Assembly (NCBI GenBank): GCA_965198825.1
Contig: CBDAQB010000003.1
Span: 2,108,001-2,172,000, forward strand
Direction of reading: 5' to 3'
Source of the DNA: BOG-908 sp965198825
GTDB taxonomy: Bacteria > Pseudomonadota > Alphaproteobacteria > Acetobacterales > Acetobacteraceae
Length of the DNA: 64,000 bases
The translations under genes and the position numbers were made by a program. The notes under the pieces were generated by a model. It saw only the letters and a program-made list of their open reading frames with translations. It made no database searches and had not been told where the DNA came from. Positions 51,060-59,535 of this stretch are shown here, piece by piece. Every line of letters begins with the position of its first letter. The first letter of the stretch is position 1.

Positions 51060-52026
51060 CCCAGGGAGATTGGCCGACGGGAACCGACTGCGTGACATCG
51101 AGGGCAGCGACGTCGATGACCGACATGTCGTTACTGATGCCGTTGGCAGTGAAAAGGAATTTCTGGTCGGGCGAAAAGTCGGCATGCCAGACGCGCTGGC
51201 CGACCAGGAGATATTTTTTGATGTCGTAAGTCGCCTGGTCCACGACAGCGACGCGGTTGGACGGGCCGAGGCTGACGAAAGCGTATTTGCCGTCCGCGGA
51301 GAGGTTGATGCCGACCGCCTGGATCGAGGCTTTCGGCACCTCAGGCAGATCGAAGTGGAGAGTTTTGAGTATTTTGTGCGTGGCGACATCGATGACGGCG
51401 ACGGTGCCGGCGACTTCCGAAGAGACCCACAGCTTCGATCCGTCTTTCGTGAAAGCTGCAAAGCGAGGTCTGGTGCCAACGAGCACGCTGGCGACAACCT
51501 GGTGCGTGGCGACGTCGATGAAATGCGCCATGCTCGTCGTCTCTGATGTGCAAATGACGATCTTGTCGTCGGGGCTGACCGCCATGCCTTCAGGCTCGAC
51601 GCCGACAGGGATTTCGGAAGTGATACGCGCTTCGGCTACATCGAGGACGGAGACCTCGCTGTTGTTCTCGTTGGCGACATAGAGGGTTTTGCCGTCGTGC
51701 GAGAGGGCCATGTATTCCGGATCGGGGTTGCTGGGCAGCGTGCGTTTCACGGTGAGCGTCTTGAGGTCTAGCTCCTCAATATGGTCCGCGTCCGACGTGC
51801 AGATGTAGAGGCTCTTGCCGTCATTCGAGAGCACGATGCCACGGGGACGCGCGCCTACAGGGACAGTGGCGATGACGGCGTAGCTGGTGCCGTCGAGCAC
51901 GGTGATCGTGTTGTCCTTCTCGTTGGATATGAAAATCCGGAAGGCCCACGCTGGGGATGCGGTGCAGAGGGCAAGCAGCAGAAGCAAAGCGGAGAAAGCG
52001 TGTTCTTTTTTGAAAAAAAGAACCAA
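51040..52026 (-). CDS. YVTN beta-propeller periplasmic protein (PQQ-associated)
   Basis: Seven-bladed propeller built from repeated units such as VPVGARPRGIVLSNDGKSLYICTS, LSHDGKTLYVANENNSEVSVLDV and VPVGQSPWGVVVAP; homologues accompany PQQ-dependent alcohol oxidation and the ABC pair after it. A signal peptide core (FSALLLLLALCTASPAWA) is clear. The only way to place basic residues before that core is to start inside the family A repeat: a TTG at 52026 gives MVLFFKKEHAFSALLL and 328 aa. A TTG further in would leave no n-region, and the frame extends to 52143 through the rest of the repeat. The start is therefore uncertain. Confidence 0.8.
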   Translation of the reverse strand: MVLFFKKEHAFSALLLLLALCTASPAWAFRIFISNEKDNTITVLDGTSYAVIATVPVGARPRGIVLSNDGKSLYICTSDADHIEELDLKTLTVKRTLPSNPDPEYMALSHDGKTLYVANENNSEVSVLDVAEARITSEIPVGVEPEGMAVSPDDKIVICTSETTSMAHFIDVATHQVVASVLVGTRPRFAAFTKDGSKLWVSSEVAGTVAVIDVATHKILKTLHFDLPEVPKASIQAVGINLSADGKYAFVSLGPSNRVAVVDQATYDIKKYLLVGQRVWHADFSPDQKFLFTANGISNDMSVIDVAALDVTQSVPVGQSPWGVVVAP

Positions 52027-52113
52027 AAAACTTTTGCGAGTTTGGGCTGGGCTTGCGTTGGTGCCGGGCCTTACCGAGTCGAAGTTTTTTGCTTCTTTTT
52101 TACAAAAAAGAAG
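52002..52113. repeat. Family A element (112 bp) at the 5' end of the beta-propeller gene
   Basis: Complete copy. In the direction of transcription (-) it begins 14 bp after the binding-protein stop codon and runs into the signal peptide of the next gene. The right arm has one change (TTTTTTACAAAAAAG). Confidence 0.95.
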
Positions 52114-52127
52114 TCCTTGCCTTGCTC

Positions 52128-53342
52128 TTACTTGAAGTGACATTGCGTCTCCGGCTGGTCAGGGCCCAGGGAATCGAGGTCGTTGGTTTCATGCAGGAAG
52201 CCCGGCTGCGGCGAGACCGAAACCAGGGAGCGCGTGTCCGCCAGCAGGATAGGCTGGCGGAGCTGGCCGTCCCAGCTTCTAAAACTCAGTTCGGGGCCTT
52301 TGTAGCCTGCGAGCGCGAAATCCGCACCATGCATGTAGGTGATGATGGCGGCGGGATCGGTGCTGCCGCTGCGTGTCGCGGCCTCGCCTATGGCTCGTAC
52401 GGCGAGCCAGGCGCCGTAGTCGCGGTCGGTGGGCCAGCGGCTGTTCGCCTGGTGAAAGCGAAGTTGCAGCTGGGTGCTGGCAAATTCATCCATGACCGGC
52501 GACCAGGCGCTGGGGACGAGGCCTGATGTGCCGGCGATGGGGCGTGGCGTGTCGGTGCGATAGGCGAGTTCGTCACCGAAATTATGGGCTTCATCGGCGA
52601 CGACGAGGATGTCGTAGCTGATGTCCTGGGTGGCTTTGGCGACTTCATCGTTGACCTGGTAGTGGCCGGTGTCCGCCTGCTGTGCTGCGGCGTTGAAGGT
52701 CCAGGGTTGGTCGGCCTTGATGGTGATCTGGAATTTCGCGGCGGCGCCGCGGATGGCGTCTGCGTAGAGCTTGTCGGCTGGGTCGCGCCCCGTCAGGAGC
52801 ATGATGCGGGTCCATTTTTTCAGCGTCAGATACTGCATCAAACCGTCCGCGAGCATGGCGCGGCTAGGGAGCGTGTGCAGTGTGTTTCGCCGGCAATCGG
52901 CGGCGCGGAGACTGTCGTCCTGGTCTGTGGCGTCGATGATGATGGCGTCGTGCGCAGTGGGGAGATCGGCGATCTTCAGCAAGGTTGCAGTCGGCAGGTC
53001 GGCGACGAAGAGGCGGCGGCCGGCGGCGAGTTCGGCCGATGCCGCTTTGAGGAGGGTTGCTTCGTCGGTCGCGGTGATTTCGTTCAGGACGAAATGCTGG
53101 TTGAGGAATTTGCCTGTGAGCTGGTCGTCGCCGACCGCGAGGCGTGCGCCTTCGATGCCCTGGTTGGGGGGCGGCGGATCCAGCATGGTGGACGGATAGG
53201 AGATGTGTGATTTAAGCGAGAGATAATCGATGGTCACATCGCTTCCCGCGGCGTTTGCGGGAGACGCCAATAGCGGGAGGATTGCCAGAATGAGGCCGAA
53301 TACAGGGAATTTGGGGCGAATTCTGGGTGCGTGCGTCGTCAT
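52128..53342 (-). CDS. ABC transporter substrate-binding protein (PQQ-associated)
   Basis: Periplasmic branched-chain-amino-acid-type binding protein, 404 aa from 53342 (MTTHAPRIRPKFPVFGLILAILPLLASPANA, signal peptide). The fold shows in IEGARLAVGDDQLTGKFLNQHFVL, KKWTRIMLLTGRDPADKLYADAIRGAAAKFQI, YDILVVADEAHNFGDELAYRT and WSPVMDEFASTQLQLRF. This type sits with the propeller and ABC pair in many quinoprotein loci. Its 5' end overlaps the start of the divergent DUF2380 gene by about 50 bp. No ribosome site is visible, so a shorter start is possible. Confidence 0.82.
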   Translation of the reverse strand: MTTHAPRIRPKFPVFGLILAILPLLASPANAAGSDVTIDYLSLKSHISYPSTMLDPPPPNQGIEGARLAVGDDQLTGKFLNQHFVLNEITATDEATLLKAASAELAAGRRLFVADLPTATLLKIADLPTAHDAIIIDATDQDDSLRAADCRRNTLHTLPSRAMLADGLMQYLTLKKWTRIMLLTGRDPADKLYADAIRGAAAKFQITIKADQPWTFNAAAQQADTGHYQVNDEVAKATQDISYDILVVADEAHNFGDELAYRTDTPRPIAGTSGLVPSAWSPVMDEFASTQLQLRFHQANSRWPTDRDYGAWLAVRAIGEAATRSGSTDPAAIITYMHGADFALAGYKGPELSFRSWDGQLRQPILLADTRSLVSVSPQPGFLHETNDLDSLGPDQPETQCHFK

Positions 53343-53796
53343 GGTGGGTCTGCCGGTATCGCTGTCTGCAGCGCCTGTCAAAATCGCGAATTTCGGGTTC
53401 GACATGGTGAACACGTCGCCGGCGCCGACTACGCCGGAAGAGCAGGCGCGGCTTGCGAAGTTAGGCACTCAACTGGCGGACATGCTGCAGAAGTCCGGTC
53501 GTTATGATGTGGTCGATACCACGAAGGCGGCGGCGGCGCTGCATGCGAGCACGAACGGGATCAAGGATTGCAACGGGTGCGAATTGCCCGACGCCGCGAA
53601 GGCCGGAGCGTCGCAGGCGGTTTATGGCTGGGTGCAGAAGGTCAGCAACCTCATCCTCAACGTCAATCTTGTTGTCGAGGACGCGAAGACTGGAAAGCAG
53701 GTGGCGGGGGGCAGCGTGGATATCCGCGGCAATACCGACGATAGCTGGTATCGGGGGCTGCACTTCTTGCTCGAGGAGCATGTGCTGCCTCAGTAA
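53290..53796 (+). CDS. DUF2380-family secreted protein (PQQ-associated)
   Basis: 168 aa from ATG 53290, supported by a strong GGGAGG ribosome site. A signal peptide (LGRILGACVVMVGLPVSLSA) precedes APVKIANFGFDMVNTSPAP, KLGTQLADMLQKSGRYDVVDT, a CNGC cysteine pair (KDCNGCELPDAAKAG), and QAVYGWVQKVSNLILNVNLVVEDAKTGKQ, the DUF2380/DUF3280 layout seen beside PQQ-ABC clusters. It diverges from the binding-protein gene with overlapping 5' ends and converges on a cytochrome gene with a repeat between. Confidence 0.78.
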   Translation: MRPNTGNLGRILGACVVMVGLPVSLSAAPVKIANFGFDMVNTSPAPTTPEEQARLAKLGTQLADMLQKSGRYDVVDTTKAAAALHASTNGIKDCNGCELPDAAKAGASQAVYGWVQKVSNLILNVNLVVEDAKTGKQVAGGSVDIRGNTDDSWYRGLHFLLEEHVLPQ

Positions 53797-53800
53797 GCGC

Positions 53801-53911
53801 GTTCTTTTTTAAAAAAAAGAACCAAAAAACTTTTACTCTCTTGGGCCCGGCATTTCTGGTGGGCACCGCTAAGTAGCAAAAGTTTTTTGCTTCTTTTTTT
53901 CAAAAAAGAAG
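53801..53911. repeat. Family A element (111 bp)
   Basis: Complete copy between convergent genes, 4 bp after the DUF2380 stop and 10 bp from the cytochrome stop. The left hairpin lacks the central G (TTCTTTTTTAAAAAAAAGAA). This is the shortest of the complete copies, by one base. Confidence 0.95.
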
Positions 53912-53921
53912 ACCTTGCTTC

Positions 53922-54305
53922 CTACTTCAACGTCGAAAGATAAGCGATAACGTTATCCCGGTCGCTCTGCTCAGGCAGGCCAGCGAAGATCATCTTCACG
54001 CCTGGGATCTTCTGGCGCGGGTTGGTGAGATAGTCGCTGAGCGTGGCGGCGTCCCAGGTGCGGTTCGCGTTCTTCATGGCGTCCGAATAGGTGTAGCCAT
54101 CGAGGCTGCCGGCTTTCCGGCCGACGACGCCGTGGAGGCTCGGACCGATCTTGTTCACGCCGGCGTCGGGCGAGTGGCAGATGGCGCATTTTTGCTTGAA
54201 GAGGGCTTCGCCAGCCGTGGCGTCGCCTGCGGCGAAGGCGCTGCTTGCGCCGGCGGAAAAGAGGGCAGCCCCTGCGATGACAAGGGTGGTGAGGGAACGG
54301 CGCAT
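53922..54305 (-). CDS. Class I cytochrome c (cytochrome c2-like)
   Basis: 127-aa periplasmic monohaem cytochrome with signal peptide (LTTLVIAGAALFSAGASSAFA). The haem motif CAICH sits near the N-terminus of the mature protein (FKQKCAICHSPDAG), KIGPSLHGVVGRKAG is the usual helix/turn, and the axial Met is in IPGVKMIFAG. The size and motifs fit c2/c550-type carriers of about 100 residues. It could carry electrons from methanol oxidation to an oxidase or to the reaction centre. Confidence 0.92.
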   Translation of the reverse strand: MRRSLTTLVIAGAALFSAGASSAFAAGDATAGEALFKQKCAICHSPDAGVNKIGPSLHGVVGRKAGSLDGYTYSDAMKNANRTWDAATLSDYLTNPRQKIPGVKMIFAGLPEQSDRDNVIAYLSTLK

Positions 54306-54420
54306 AAAGCTTCCTCGAATCGGACGGTTGAAGGTGGCTGGCCATCTTGGTGGCCATTGTTCATCTGCCTGAAAGGCGCGTTTTTACAAGTGGTGCTTCA
54401 AGATGCTGCAACGCAGCAAA

Positions 54421-54441
54421 TCCAGGGGCATTGCCCCTGGA
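54421..54441. terminator. Perfect palindrome after gfa
   Basis: TCCAGGGGCA/TGCCCCTGGA around a single T forms a 10-bp stem 17 bp beyond the gfa stop (- strand). It lacks a clear T tract. The stem is related to half of repeat family B. Confidence 0.55.
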
Positions 54442-54458
54442 TCGATTGATTGTTTCGA

Positions 54459-55034
54459 CTAGGCGGGAAGCGCGCCGTTCTTCTTCGCCGTGAAGGTGGC
54501 GATCATGTCCATCAGGGTTGGGTTGAGGCAGTCGTAGGTCTCGAGCCCGACGCTGTGGAACTTCTCACGGATGGGGCCCATTTTCTCAGGCGACACGCCG
54601 CTTTCGATGACAGACGAGACGAAGGCCGCGAAGCCCGGGGGCGCCCAGCCCTTTTCGTGGCTGAGTTCGACGTGAATGAAGTCGAGACCCTTGAACGGGT
54701 GCTCCTTTTCGATCGGACCATACATGTGAACGCCGCATTCCTTGCAGGCGTGGCGCTGGATGGTGGCGGACGGGTTCACGACGTGGAGTTTGTCGCCGTT
54801 CTCGAGAACGCGAACCTTGCCCTCGGGGACGACGCCGACGACGGAGAACATGGAGCCGGATGGCTTCCAGCACTGGGTGCAGCCGCAGGCGTGATTGAAC
54901 AGGACCTGGCTGTCGATGGCGACCTTCACCGGGTTGGTGGTGCAGTGGCAGACGAGGGTGCCGCCGCTGAAGCCTTCGACTTCTGGGGTTAGTCCATGGT
55001 CAACTGCGGGATGGATGTGCAGTGCATCTGACAT
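54459..55034 (-). CDS. gfa: S-(hydroxymethyl)glutathione synthase (Gfa)
   Basis: Zinc protein that promotes formaldehyde-glutathione adduct formation, the entry to glutathione-dependent formaldehyde oxidation. The ATG at 55034 (MSDALHIHPAVDHGL, ribosome site GGAGA) gives 191 aa, the usual length. Zinc cysteines are in GTLVCHCTTNP, NHACGCTQCWKPSG and RHACKECGVHMYG. The frame extends upstream to 55157 without family features. It fits functionally with XoxF, which yields formaldehyde or formate from methanol. Confidence 0.95.
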   Translation of the reverse strand: MSDALHIHPAVDHGLTPEVEGFSGGTLVCHCTTNPVKVAIDSQVLFNHACGCTQCWKPSGSMFSVVGVVPEGKVRVLENGDKLHVVNPSATIQRHACKECGVHMYGPIEKEHPFKGLDFIHVELSHEKGWAPPGFAAFVSSVIESGVSPEKMGPIREKFHSVGLETYDCLNPTLMDMIATFTAKKNGALPA

Positions 55035-55389
55035 AAGCGGTGTCTCCGTGTTGACGTGCGTTTCTTCGCGCTGCGGCTCCGCAGCACGGGTTTGCGCTGG
55101 GACGGTGGACCCGCCGAACAGACGCGTCCATATCGACTTACGGGGGGGTTGTTCCATTCGGGCACCTTGATTTGAGGAGTTCAGGAGGAACCGGCAGAAG
55201 CATTCGCTTCTTTTTCTCGGCGGAGGACGTCGGTGCTTGTTCTCTGCTTACTTATGCTGCGCCGCAACAAGTATTAGCATTTGGTTACATTTGCACGGGC
55301 CTGGTGTTTCGGCTAAGGACGCGGCGGGCTGGGTGTTGATTTGGCGTCCGCCCGTGCCAAGGTTCAATTGGTCAAGAAGGAGGATAAAC

Positions 55390-55473
55390 ATGAGCTGGAA
55401 GTCCCCGAAGATCGTCGAGATCGCTCTCGGCGCAGAAATCAACTCCTACGCCTGCGCGGAAGCGAAGAAGTAG
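55390..55473 (+). CDS. pqqA: PQQ precursor peptide PqqA
   Basis: 27-aa peptide (MSWKSPKIVEIALGAEINSY then ACAEAKK) whose Glu16 and Tyr20 in the E-x3-Y motif become the PQQ skeleton. A strong AGGAGG ribosome site lies 6 bp before the ATG at 55390. pqqE follows 66 bp later. pqqB, pqqC and pqqD are not in this window, so they must be elsewhere. Confidence 0.96.
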   Translation: MSWKSPKIVEIALGAEINSYACAEAKK

Positions 55474-55539
55474 GCTGCGATTGGGCCGCCGTGGTTCGCC
55501 ACGGCGGCCATTCTCTTTCTCTAGCCGGGCATTGAGACG

Positions 55540-56673
55540 ATGAGCGTTCCCGCGGCCCCGATGGGCCTGCTGGCCGAGATGACGCATCGCTGCCCGTTGC
55601 AGTGCCCTTATTGCTCCAACCCCCTCAACATGGATCGTGTCGCCACTGAATTGGCGACCACCGACTGGCTGCGCGTGCTCGACCAGGCGGCCGCGCTCGG
55701 TGTTCTTCAGGTGCATTTCTCGGGCGGCGAGCCGCTGATACGGCGCGACATGCCGGAATTGGTGAAGCGGGCTGCCGATGTCGGCCTCTATAGCAACATC
55801 ATCACCTCGGGCGTGCTGCTCGATGACAAGATGATGCGGTCGCTGTCGGATGCCGGTGTGGATCATATCCAGCTGAGCTTCCAGGACTCGGATCCGGCGG
55901 GGAACGACCGGATCGGGAACTATCGAGGCGGGTTCGAGAAGAAAAAGCTGGCGGCGGAGCGGATACGCGAGGCGGGGCTGCCGCTGACGCTGAATTTCGT
56001 GGTGCACAGGCAGAACGTCGAGCGGACGGCGGACATGATCGCCATGGCGGAGGCGATGCATGCCGAGCGCGTGGAGATCGCGCATGTGCAGTATTACGGC
56101 TGGGGGCTGGTGAACCGCGGCACGCTTCTGCCGAGTCGCGAGCAGCTTCTGGCGGCAACCGCGGTGGTCGAGTCGGAGCGGGTGCGGCTCGCCGGCCGTA
56201 TGGTCATCGATTATGTCGTGCCCGATTATCATGCGATTCGCCCGAAGGCCTGCATGGGCGGCTGGGGCCGGCGATTCATGAATATCTCGCCGAGCGGGCG
56301 CGCCCTGCCCTGCCATGCGGCGGAGACGCTGCCTGGGTTCGAGTTTCCGTCCGTGCGCGATCATAGCCTGGCGGATATCTGGAACCACTCGGAAGCGTTC
56401 CAGCGGTATCGGGGGACGGATTGGATGCCCGCGCCGTGCCGCGGGTGCGACAAGGCGGAGGAGGATTGGGGCGGCTGCCGCTGCCAGGCCTTTGCGCTGC
56501 TTGGCGATGCGGGGGCAACGGATCCGGCGTGCGCGCTGTCGCCGCATCATCCGATCATGGCGGCGGCGGTCGCGGAAAGCGAAACGACAGGCCGGCCGTT
56601 CGTTTATAGGCGCATGGGTGCGCCGATCCCGGAAGCGCGCGAAATAGAACTGTGCGGCGAACCGGTAGTCTGA
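55540..56673 (+). CDS. pqqE: PqqA peptide cyclase (radical SAM)
   Basis: Forms the Glu-Tyr carbon-carbon crosslink in PqqA with the help of PqqD. 377 aa from ATG 55540. The radical-SAM cluster cysteines are Cys18, Cys22 and Cys25 (HRCPLQCPYCSN). The GGEPL motif is in FSGGEPLIRRD. The SPASM auxiliary-cluster cysteines are in the C-terminal half (CMGGWGRRFMNISPSGRALPCH; CRGCDKAEEDWGGCRCQAF; PACALSPHH). It is directly preceded by pqqA and overlaps the next gene by 22 bp. Confidence 0.96.
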   Translation: MSVPAAPMGLLAEMTHRCPLQCPYCSNPLNMDRVATELATTDWLRVLDQAAALGVLQVHFSGGEPLIRRDMPELVKRAADVGLYSNIITSGVLLDDKMMRSLSDAGVDHIQLSFQDSDPAGNDRIGNYRGGFEKKKLAAERIREAGLPLTLNFVVHRQNVERTADMIAMAEAMHAERVEIAHVQYYGWGLVNRGTLLPSREQLLAATAVVESERVRLAGRMVIDYVVPDYHAIRPKACMGGWGRRFMNISPSGRALPCHAAETLPGFEFPSVRDHSLADIWNHSEAFQRYRGTDWMPAPCRGCDKAEEDWGGCRCQAFALLGDAGATDPACALSPHHPIMAAAVAESETTGRPFVYRRMGAPIPEAREIELCGEPVV

Positions 56674-57572
56674 TCGCAGGGCTTTGGCTGGCGGCCTTCG
56701 GGCATGCTTGGGCGGGAGTGACTGCTGCGCCTGTCGTGGAAGTGGCGCCCGGCGATTACGTGCGGGTTGGGGCAACAGCGGAAGCGACGGCCGCCAACGC
56801 CGATGGCATAGCGAATATCGGGTTCATTGTCGGCACACAGGCGGTTGCGGTCATCGATCCCGGCGGCAGCCTGGCGGACGGCGAGGCTTTGCACGCGGCG
56901 ATATTGCAACGCACAAAATTGCCCATCCGGTTTGTCATCATGACGCATGCGCATCCGGATCATGTTTTCGGCGGCGGGGCGTTCCTGGCGGATCATCCTG
57001 TTTATGCCGGGCACTTCATGCTTCCAGGCGCTCTGGCTGCGCGTGGCGAGTATGACCGCAAGCGGTTGGCCGATGTGCTCGGCGATGCGGCGACTGGCAA
57101 ACCGGTCGCGCCGAGCATGCTGGTGAAGGACACGGCAAAGATCGACCTGGGCGGACGGGTTCTGGTGCTGCAGGCGTGGCCGTCGGCGCATACCGACACC
57201 GATCTCACCATCCTGGATACGGCGAGTTCGACGTTGTGGACGGGGGATTTGCTGTTCGTCGACCGGGTGCCGGCGCTGGATGGCAGCCTCAAGGGGTGGT
57301 TGGCGGCGCTCGGCGGGCTCGAAAAAATCGTGGCGGCGCGGGCGGTGCCGGGGCATGGTCCTGCATCCGTTGCCTGGCCTGCTGGCGATATGGCTGAGAA
57401 GAGCTATTTGCAGCTTCTGCAGCATGACGTCCGTGCAGATATTGCGAAGGGCCGCGATATTACGGCGACGGTGTCCGATGCGGGGGCGGCGCAACGCGGG
57501 CACTGGGCTTTGTTCGACGCCTATAACGGACGGAACGTCACCGAGGCTTACAAGGAGCTCCAATGGGAATGA
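56652..57572 (+). CDS. Quinoprotein relay system zinc metallohydrolase
   Basis: Metallo-beta-lactamase-fold protein with signal peptide (LIAGLWLAAFGHAWAG), 306 aa from a GTG at 56652 inside the end of pqqE. The metal motif is MTHAHPDHVFGG, with further ligands in QAWPSAHTDTDLTI and TGDLLFVDRVP, PGHGPAS. SoxH-like proteins of this kind occur with SoxYZ-like carriers beside PQQ dehydrogenases, as here. Substrate unknown; probably periplasmic. Confidence 0.85.
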   Translation: MRRTGSLIAGLWLAAFGHAWAGVTAAPVVEVAPGDYVRVGATAEATAANADGIANIGFIVGTQAVAVIDPGGSLADGEALHAAILQRTKLPIRFVIMTHAHPDHVFGGGAFLADHPVYAGHFMLPGALAARGEYDRKRLADVLGDAATGKPVAPSMLVKDTAKIDLGGRVLVLQAWPSAHTDTDLTILDTASSTLWTGDLLFVDRVPALDGSLKGWLAALGGLEKIVAARAVPGHGPASVAWPAGDMAEKSYLQLLQHDVRADIAKGRDITATVSDAGAAQRGHWALFDAYNGRNVTEAYKELQWE

Positions 57573-58384
57573 TGCGCACGAGCCTGGTCGCCGCTCTCTT
57601 CGCCGGCGTTCTCTTGCCCGCAGCCGTTCATGCGGAAGAGACCGAGGCGAGCCGGGCCGCGCGCTGGACGGATGTGGCGAAGGCGCTGTTCGATGGGCGC
57701 ACGCCGCAGGATGGGTCGGGCATGGTTCAGCTCGATGCGCCTGTCCGGGCGCTCGACGCTTCACTGGTTCCAGTCTCCGTCACGATCTCCGACAAACTCG
57801 GCACCTCGTCGCAGCCGGTGATCGGGCTTTACCTGGTGATCGACGACAATCCGGCGCCGCTTGCCGCCGCCTTTCATTTCGGGCCGGCGGCGGATCCGCA
57901 CTTGCTGAAGACGCGTGTGCGGGTCGATCAATATACGCTCATGCACGCCGTTGTGGAGACTGCGGACAAGAAGCTTTATTCGGTCGCGCGGTTCGTGAAA
58001 GCGGCCGGCGGGTGCTCGGCGCCTGGCACGAGCAACCAGGCGGAGGCGCTCGCGCATATCGGGCGGATGAAGTTCATGGTGCGCGATGCGGGGTCAGCGT
58101 CCACGCCCGAAGTGGCGGAGTTGCTGATCAGCCATCCGAACGCCAACGGCATGCAGATGAACCAGGTGACGCGGCTTTATACGCCGGCGCGTTATGTGCA
58201 GAAGGTCGTGGTTCAGCAGGGCAACGCGCTGGTATTTTCCATGCAGGGCGATATTTCGCTGAGCCAGGATCCTTCGATTACCTTCGGGTTCAAGCCCGGG
58301 ACTGCGCCGATCGATGTGACGGTAGATGACAGTGCTCATACTGTGTTCCACCAGGTATTTTCGGCTGGGGGGAGCGCTAGTTAG
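57563..58384 (+). CDS. Quinoprotein dehydrogenase-associated SoxYZ-like carrier
   Basis: 273 aa with signal peptide (TSLVAALFAGVLLPAAVHA), a SoxY-like first domain carrying KAAGGCSAPG (the SoxY-type swinging-arm region has a GGCGG-like cysteine) and a SoxZ-like second domain (MKFMVRDAG...LLISHPNANGMQMNQVT...YVQKVVVQQGNALVFSMQGDISLSQDPSITFGFKPG). Fused SoxYZ carriers are characteristic partners of the metallohydrolase encoded just before, with which it overlaps by 10 bp. Its exact cargo in methanol oxidation is unknown. Confidence 0.85.
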   Translation: MGMMRTSLVAALFAGVLLPAAVHAEETEASRAARWTDVAKALFDGRTPQDGSGMVQLDAPVRALDASLVPVSVTISDKLGTSSQPVIGLYLVIDDNPAPLAAAFHFGPAADPHLLKTRVRVDQYTLMHAVVETADKKLYSVARFVKAAGGCSAPGTSNQAEALAHIGRMKFMVRDAGSASTPEVAELLISHPNANGMQMNQVTRLYTPARYVQKVVVQQGNALVFSMQGDISLSQDPSITFGFKPGTAPIDVTVDDSAHTVFHQVFSAGGSAS

Positions 58385-58390
58385 GAAGCA

Positions 58391-58502
58391 GTTCTTTTTT
58401 GAAAAAAAGAACCAAAAAACTTTTGGGAGTCTAGGCCCGGCACTTCCTCAGGCACGGTCCCAAGTCGCAAAAGTTTTTTGGTTCTTTTTTTCAAAAAAGA
58501 AC
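58391..58502. repeat. Family A element (112 bp)
   Basis: Complete copy, 6 bp after the SoxYZ-like gene and 27 bp from the stop of the convergent gene. The arms are GTTCTTTTTTG... and ...CAAAAAAGAAC. Left flank GGAAGCA and right flank TGCTTTC extend the inversion. Confidence 0.95.
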
Positions 58503-58529
58503 TGCTTTCTTACTCCTGTTTAGCAGCCG

Positions 58530-58901
58530 CTAGCCGCCGCAGCGTAAGTTGGCTTCTGCCTGAGCACGCCTCAGCTTTTCCATTTCTTCCTTGGCGACGG
58601 GCGTGTCGCGGAAGAGGCCGCCGCGGGGCCCGGCGCCGCCTTGCTGCATGCTGAGGATGGTATTGGCCTTGTCGTAGTCGTCGTAGGTCATCTCGTCGGC
58701 GATGGTGTCGATGCTGCACGCACATTTGTCGAGCAGTTCGCGGTGAAAGCCGTTTGCGGCCATGCAGCCTATGACATAATCGGCCCTCGCCGTGGTGGGG
58801 TAGTCGTTCTTGGGGTGGCGTTCCTGGCCGACGGCCACAGTGGCGGTGCAGAGGAGGGCCAGTCCGGCGGCTAGGCCGGCAAGTGTGTCGTGATGGGCCA
58901 A
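58530..58901 (-). CDS. Small secreted protein, unknown function
   Basis: The coding part is the C-terminal end of a long open frame; a TTG at 58901 (GGATCC upstream) gives 123 aa with a signal peptide (MAHHDTLAGLAAGLALLCTATVAVGQ). The mature part has DYVIGCMAANGFHRELLDKCACSIDTIADEMTYDDYDKANTIL, whose three cysteines suggest a structural or redox role, and a charged helical end (EEMEKLRRAQAEANLRCGG). It lies between PQQ-associated genes and xoxF. No named family is recognised. Confidence 0.65.
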   Translation of the reverse strand: MAHHDTLAGLAAGLALLCTATVAVGQERHPKNDYPTTARADYVIGCMAANGFHRELLDKCACSIDTIADEMTYDDYDKANTILSMQQGGAGPRGGLFRDTPVAKEEMEKLRRAQAEANLRCGG

Positions 58902-59062
58902 AGCAGTGGATCCTTGGGAACTTGGGGAAAGGCTTGGGTGATAGACTGGGGGGATAATGGGTTGCCGTTCGGGCGAGACGAAGCAGATGTTCGGGTCAGG
59001 CAGATGTTCCAGATGGGCAGATGTGGCACGGGCGGCAGCCGTGCTGTCAACGGAGGGAAAAG

Positions 59063-59311
59063 ATGATTGAGCTGGTTTTGATTTACTGTCTCGGCGCCAC
59101 GCCGCCGCCAGATGCGCCGGCGGTGAACGATTCTGCGCAGCCGCCTGGCGCCTGCGTCGAGAAGCGCGATCCGCTGGAAGATTTCTCGAATCCTTCCGCT
59201 TGCATGATGGATGCGCAGCAGCGGGCGCAGGAATATCTCGTCGCACATCCGAAATGGCATTTGTCGAGCTGGCGGTGCGAGGTGAACCTGCCGCATCAGG
59301 AAAAAGCCTGA
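59063..59311 (+). CDS. Small conserved protein, unknown function
   Basis: 82 aa from ATG 59063 with a strong GGAGGGAA ribosome site. The sequence (MIELVLIYCLGATPPP...) continues with ACVEKRDPLEDFSNPSACMMDAQQRAQEYLVAHPKWHLSSWRCEV. Similar short proteins with the same cysteine pattern occur widely in alphaproteobacteria. Four cysteines could form disulfides or bind metal. It lies between divergent genes, 224 bp before xoxF. Confidence 0.65.
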   Translation: MIELVLIYCLGATPPPDAPAVNDSAQPPGACVEKRDPLEDFSNPSACMMDAQQRAQEYLVAHPKWHLSSWRCEVNLPHQEKA

Positions 59312-59535
59312 TGAACGCCTGCAGAGAGTCGTTTGGAGCATGCTTCGGCGGCGCTGTTGGCGACGAACTGAAAAGCTGCAAGACCCCTACCAAGGTCTTA
59401 TCGATTGTGCGGTGCAACATGGTAATAAGGTTGGTTTAGGCGGATTGTGCTTTCCCTGCTTAAGTGCCAAAGTCTTCGGGTCTACGGCCTAAAGTTCCCG
59501 AACATCCAGGGCACGATTAACGGAGGAATGAACAC

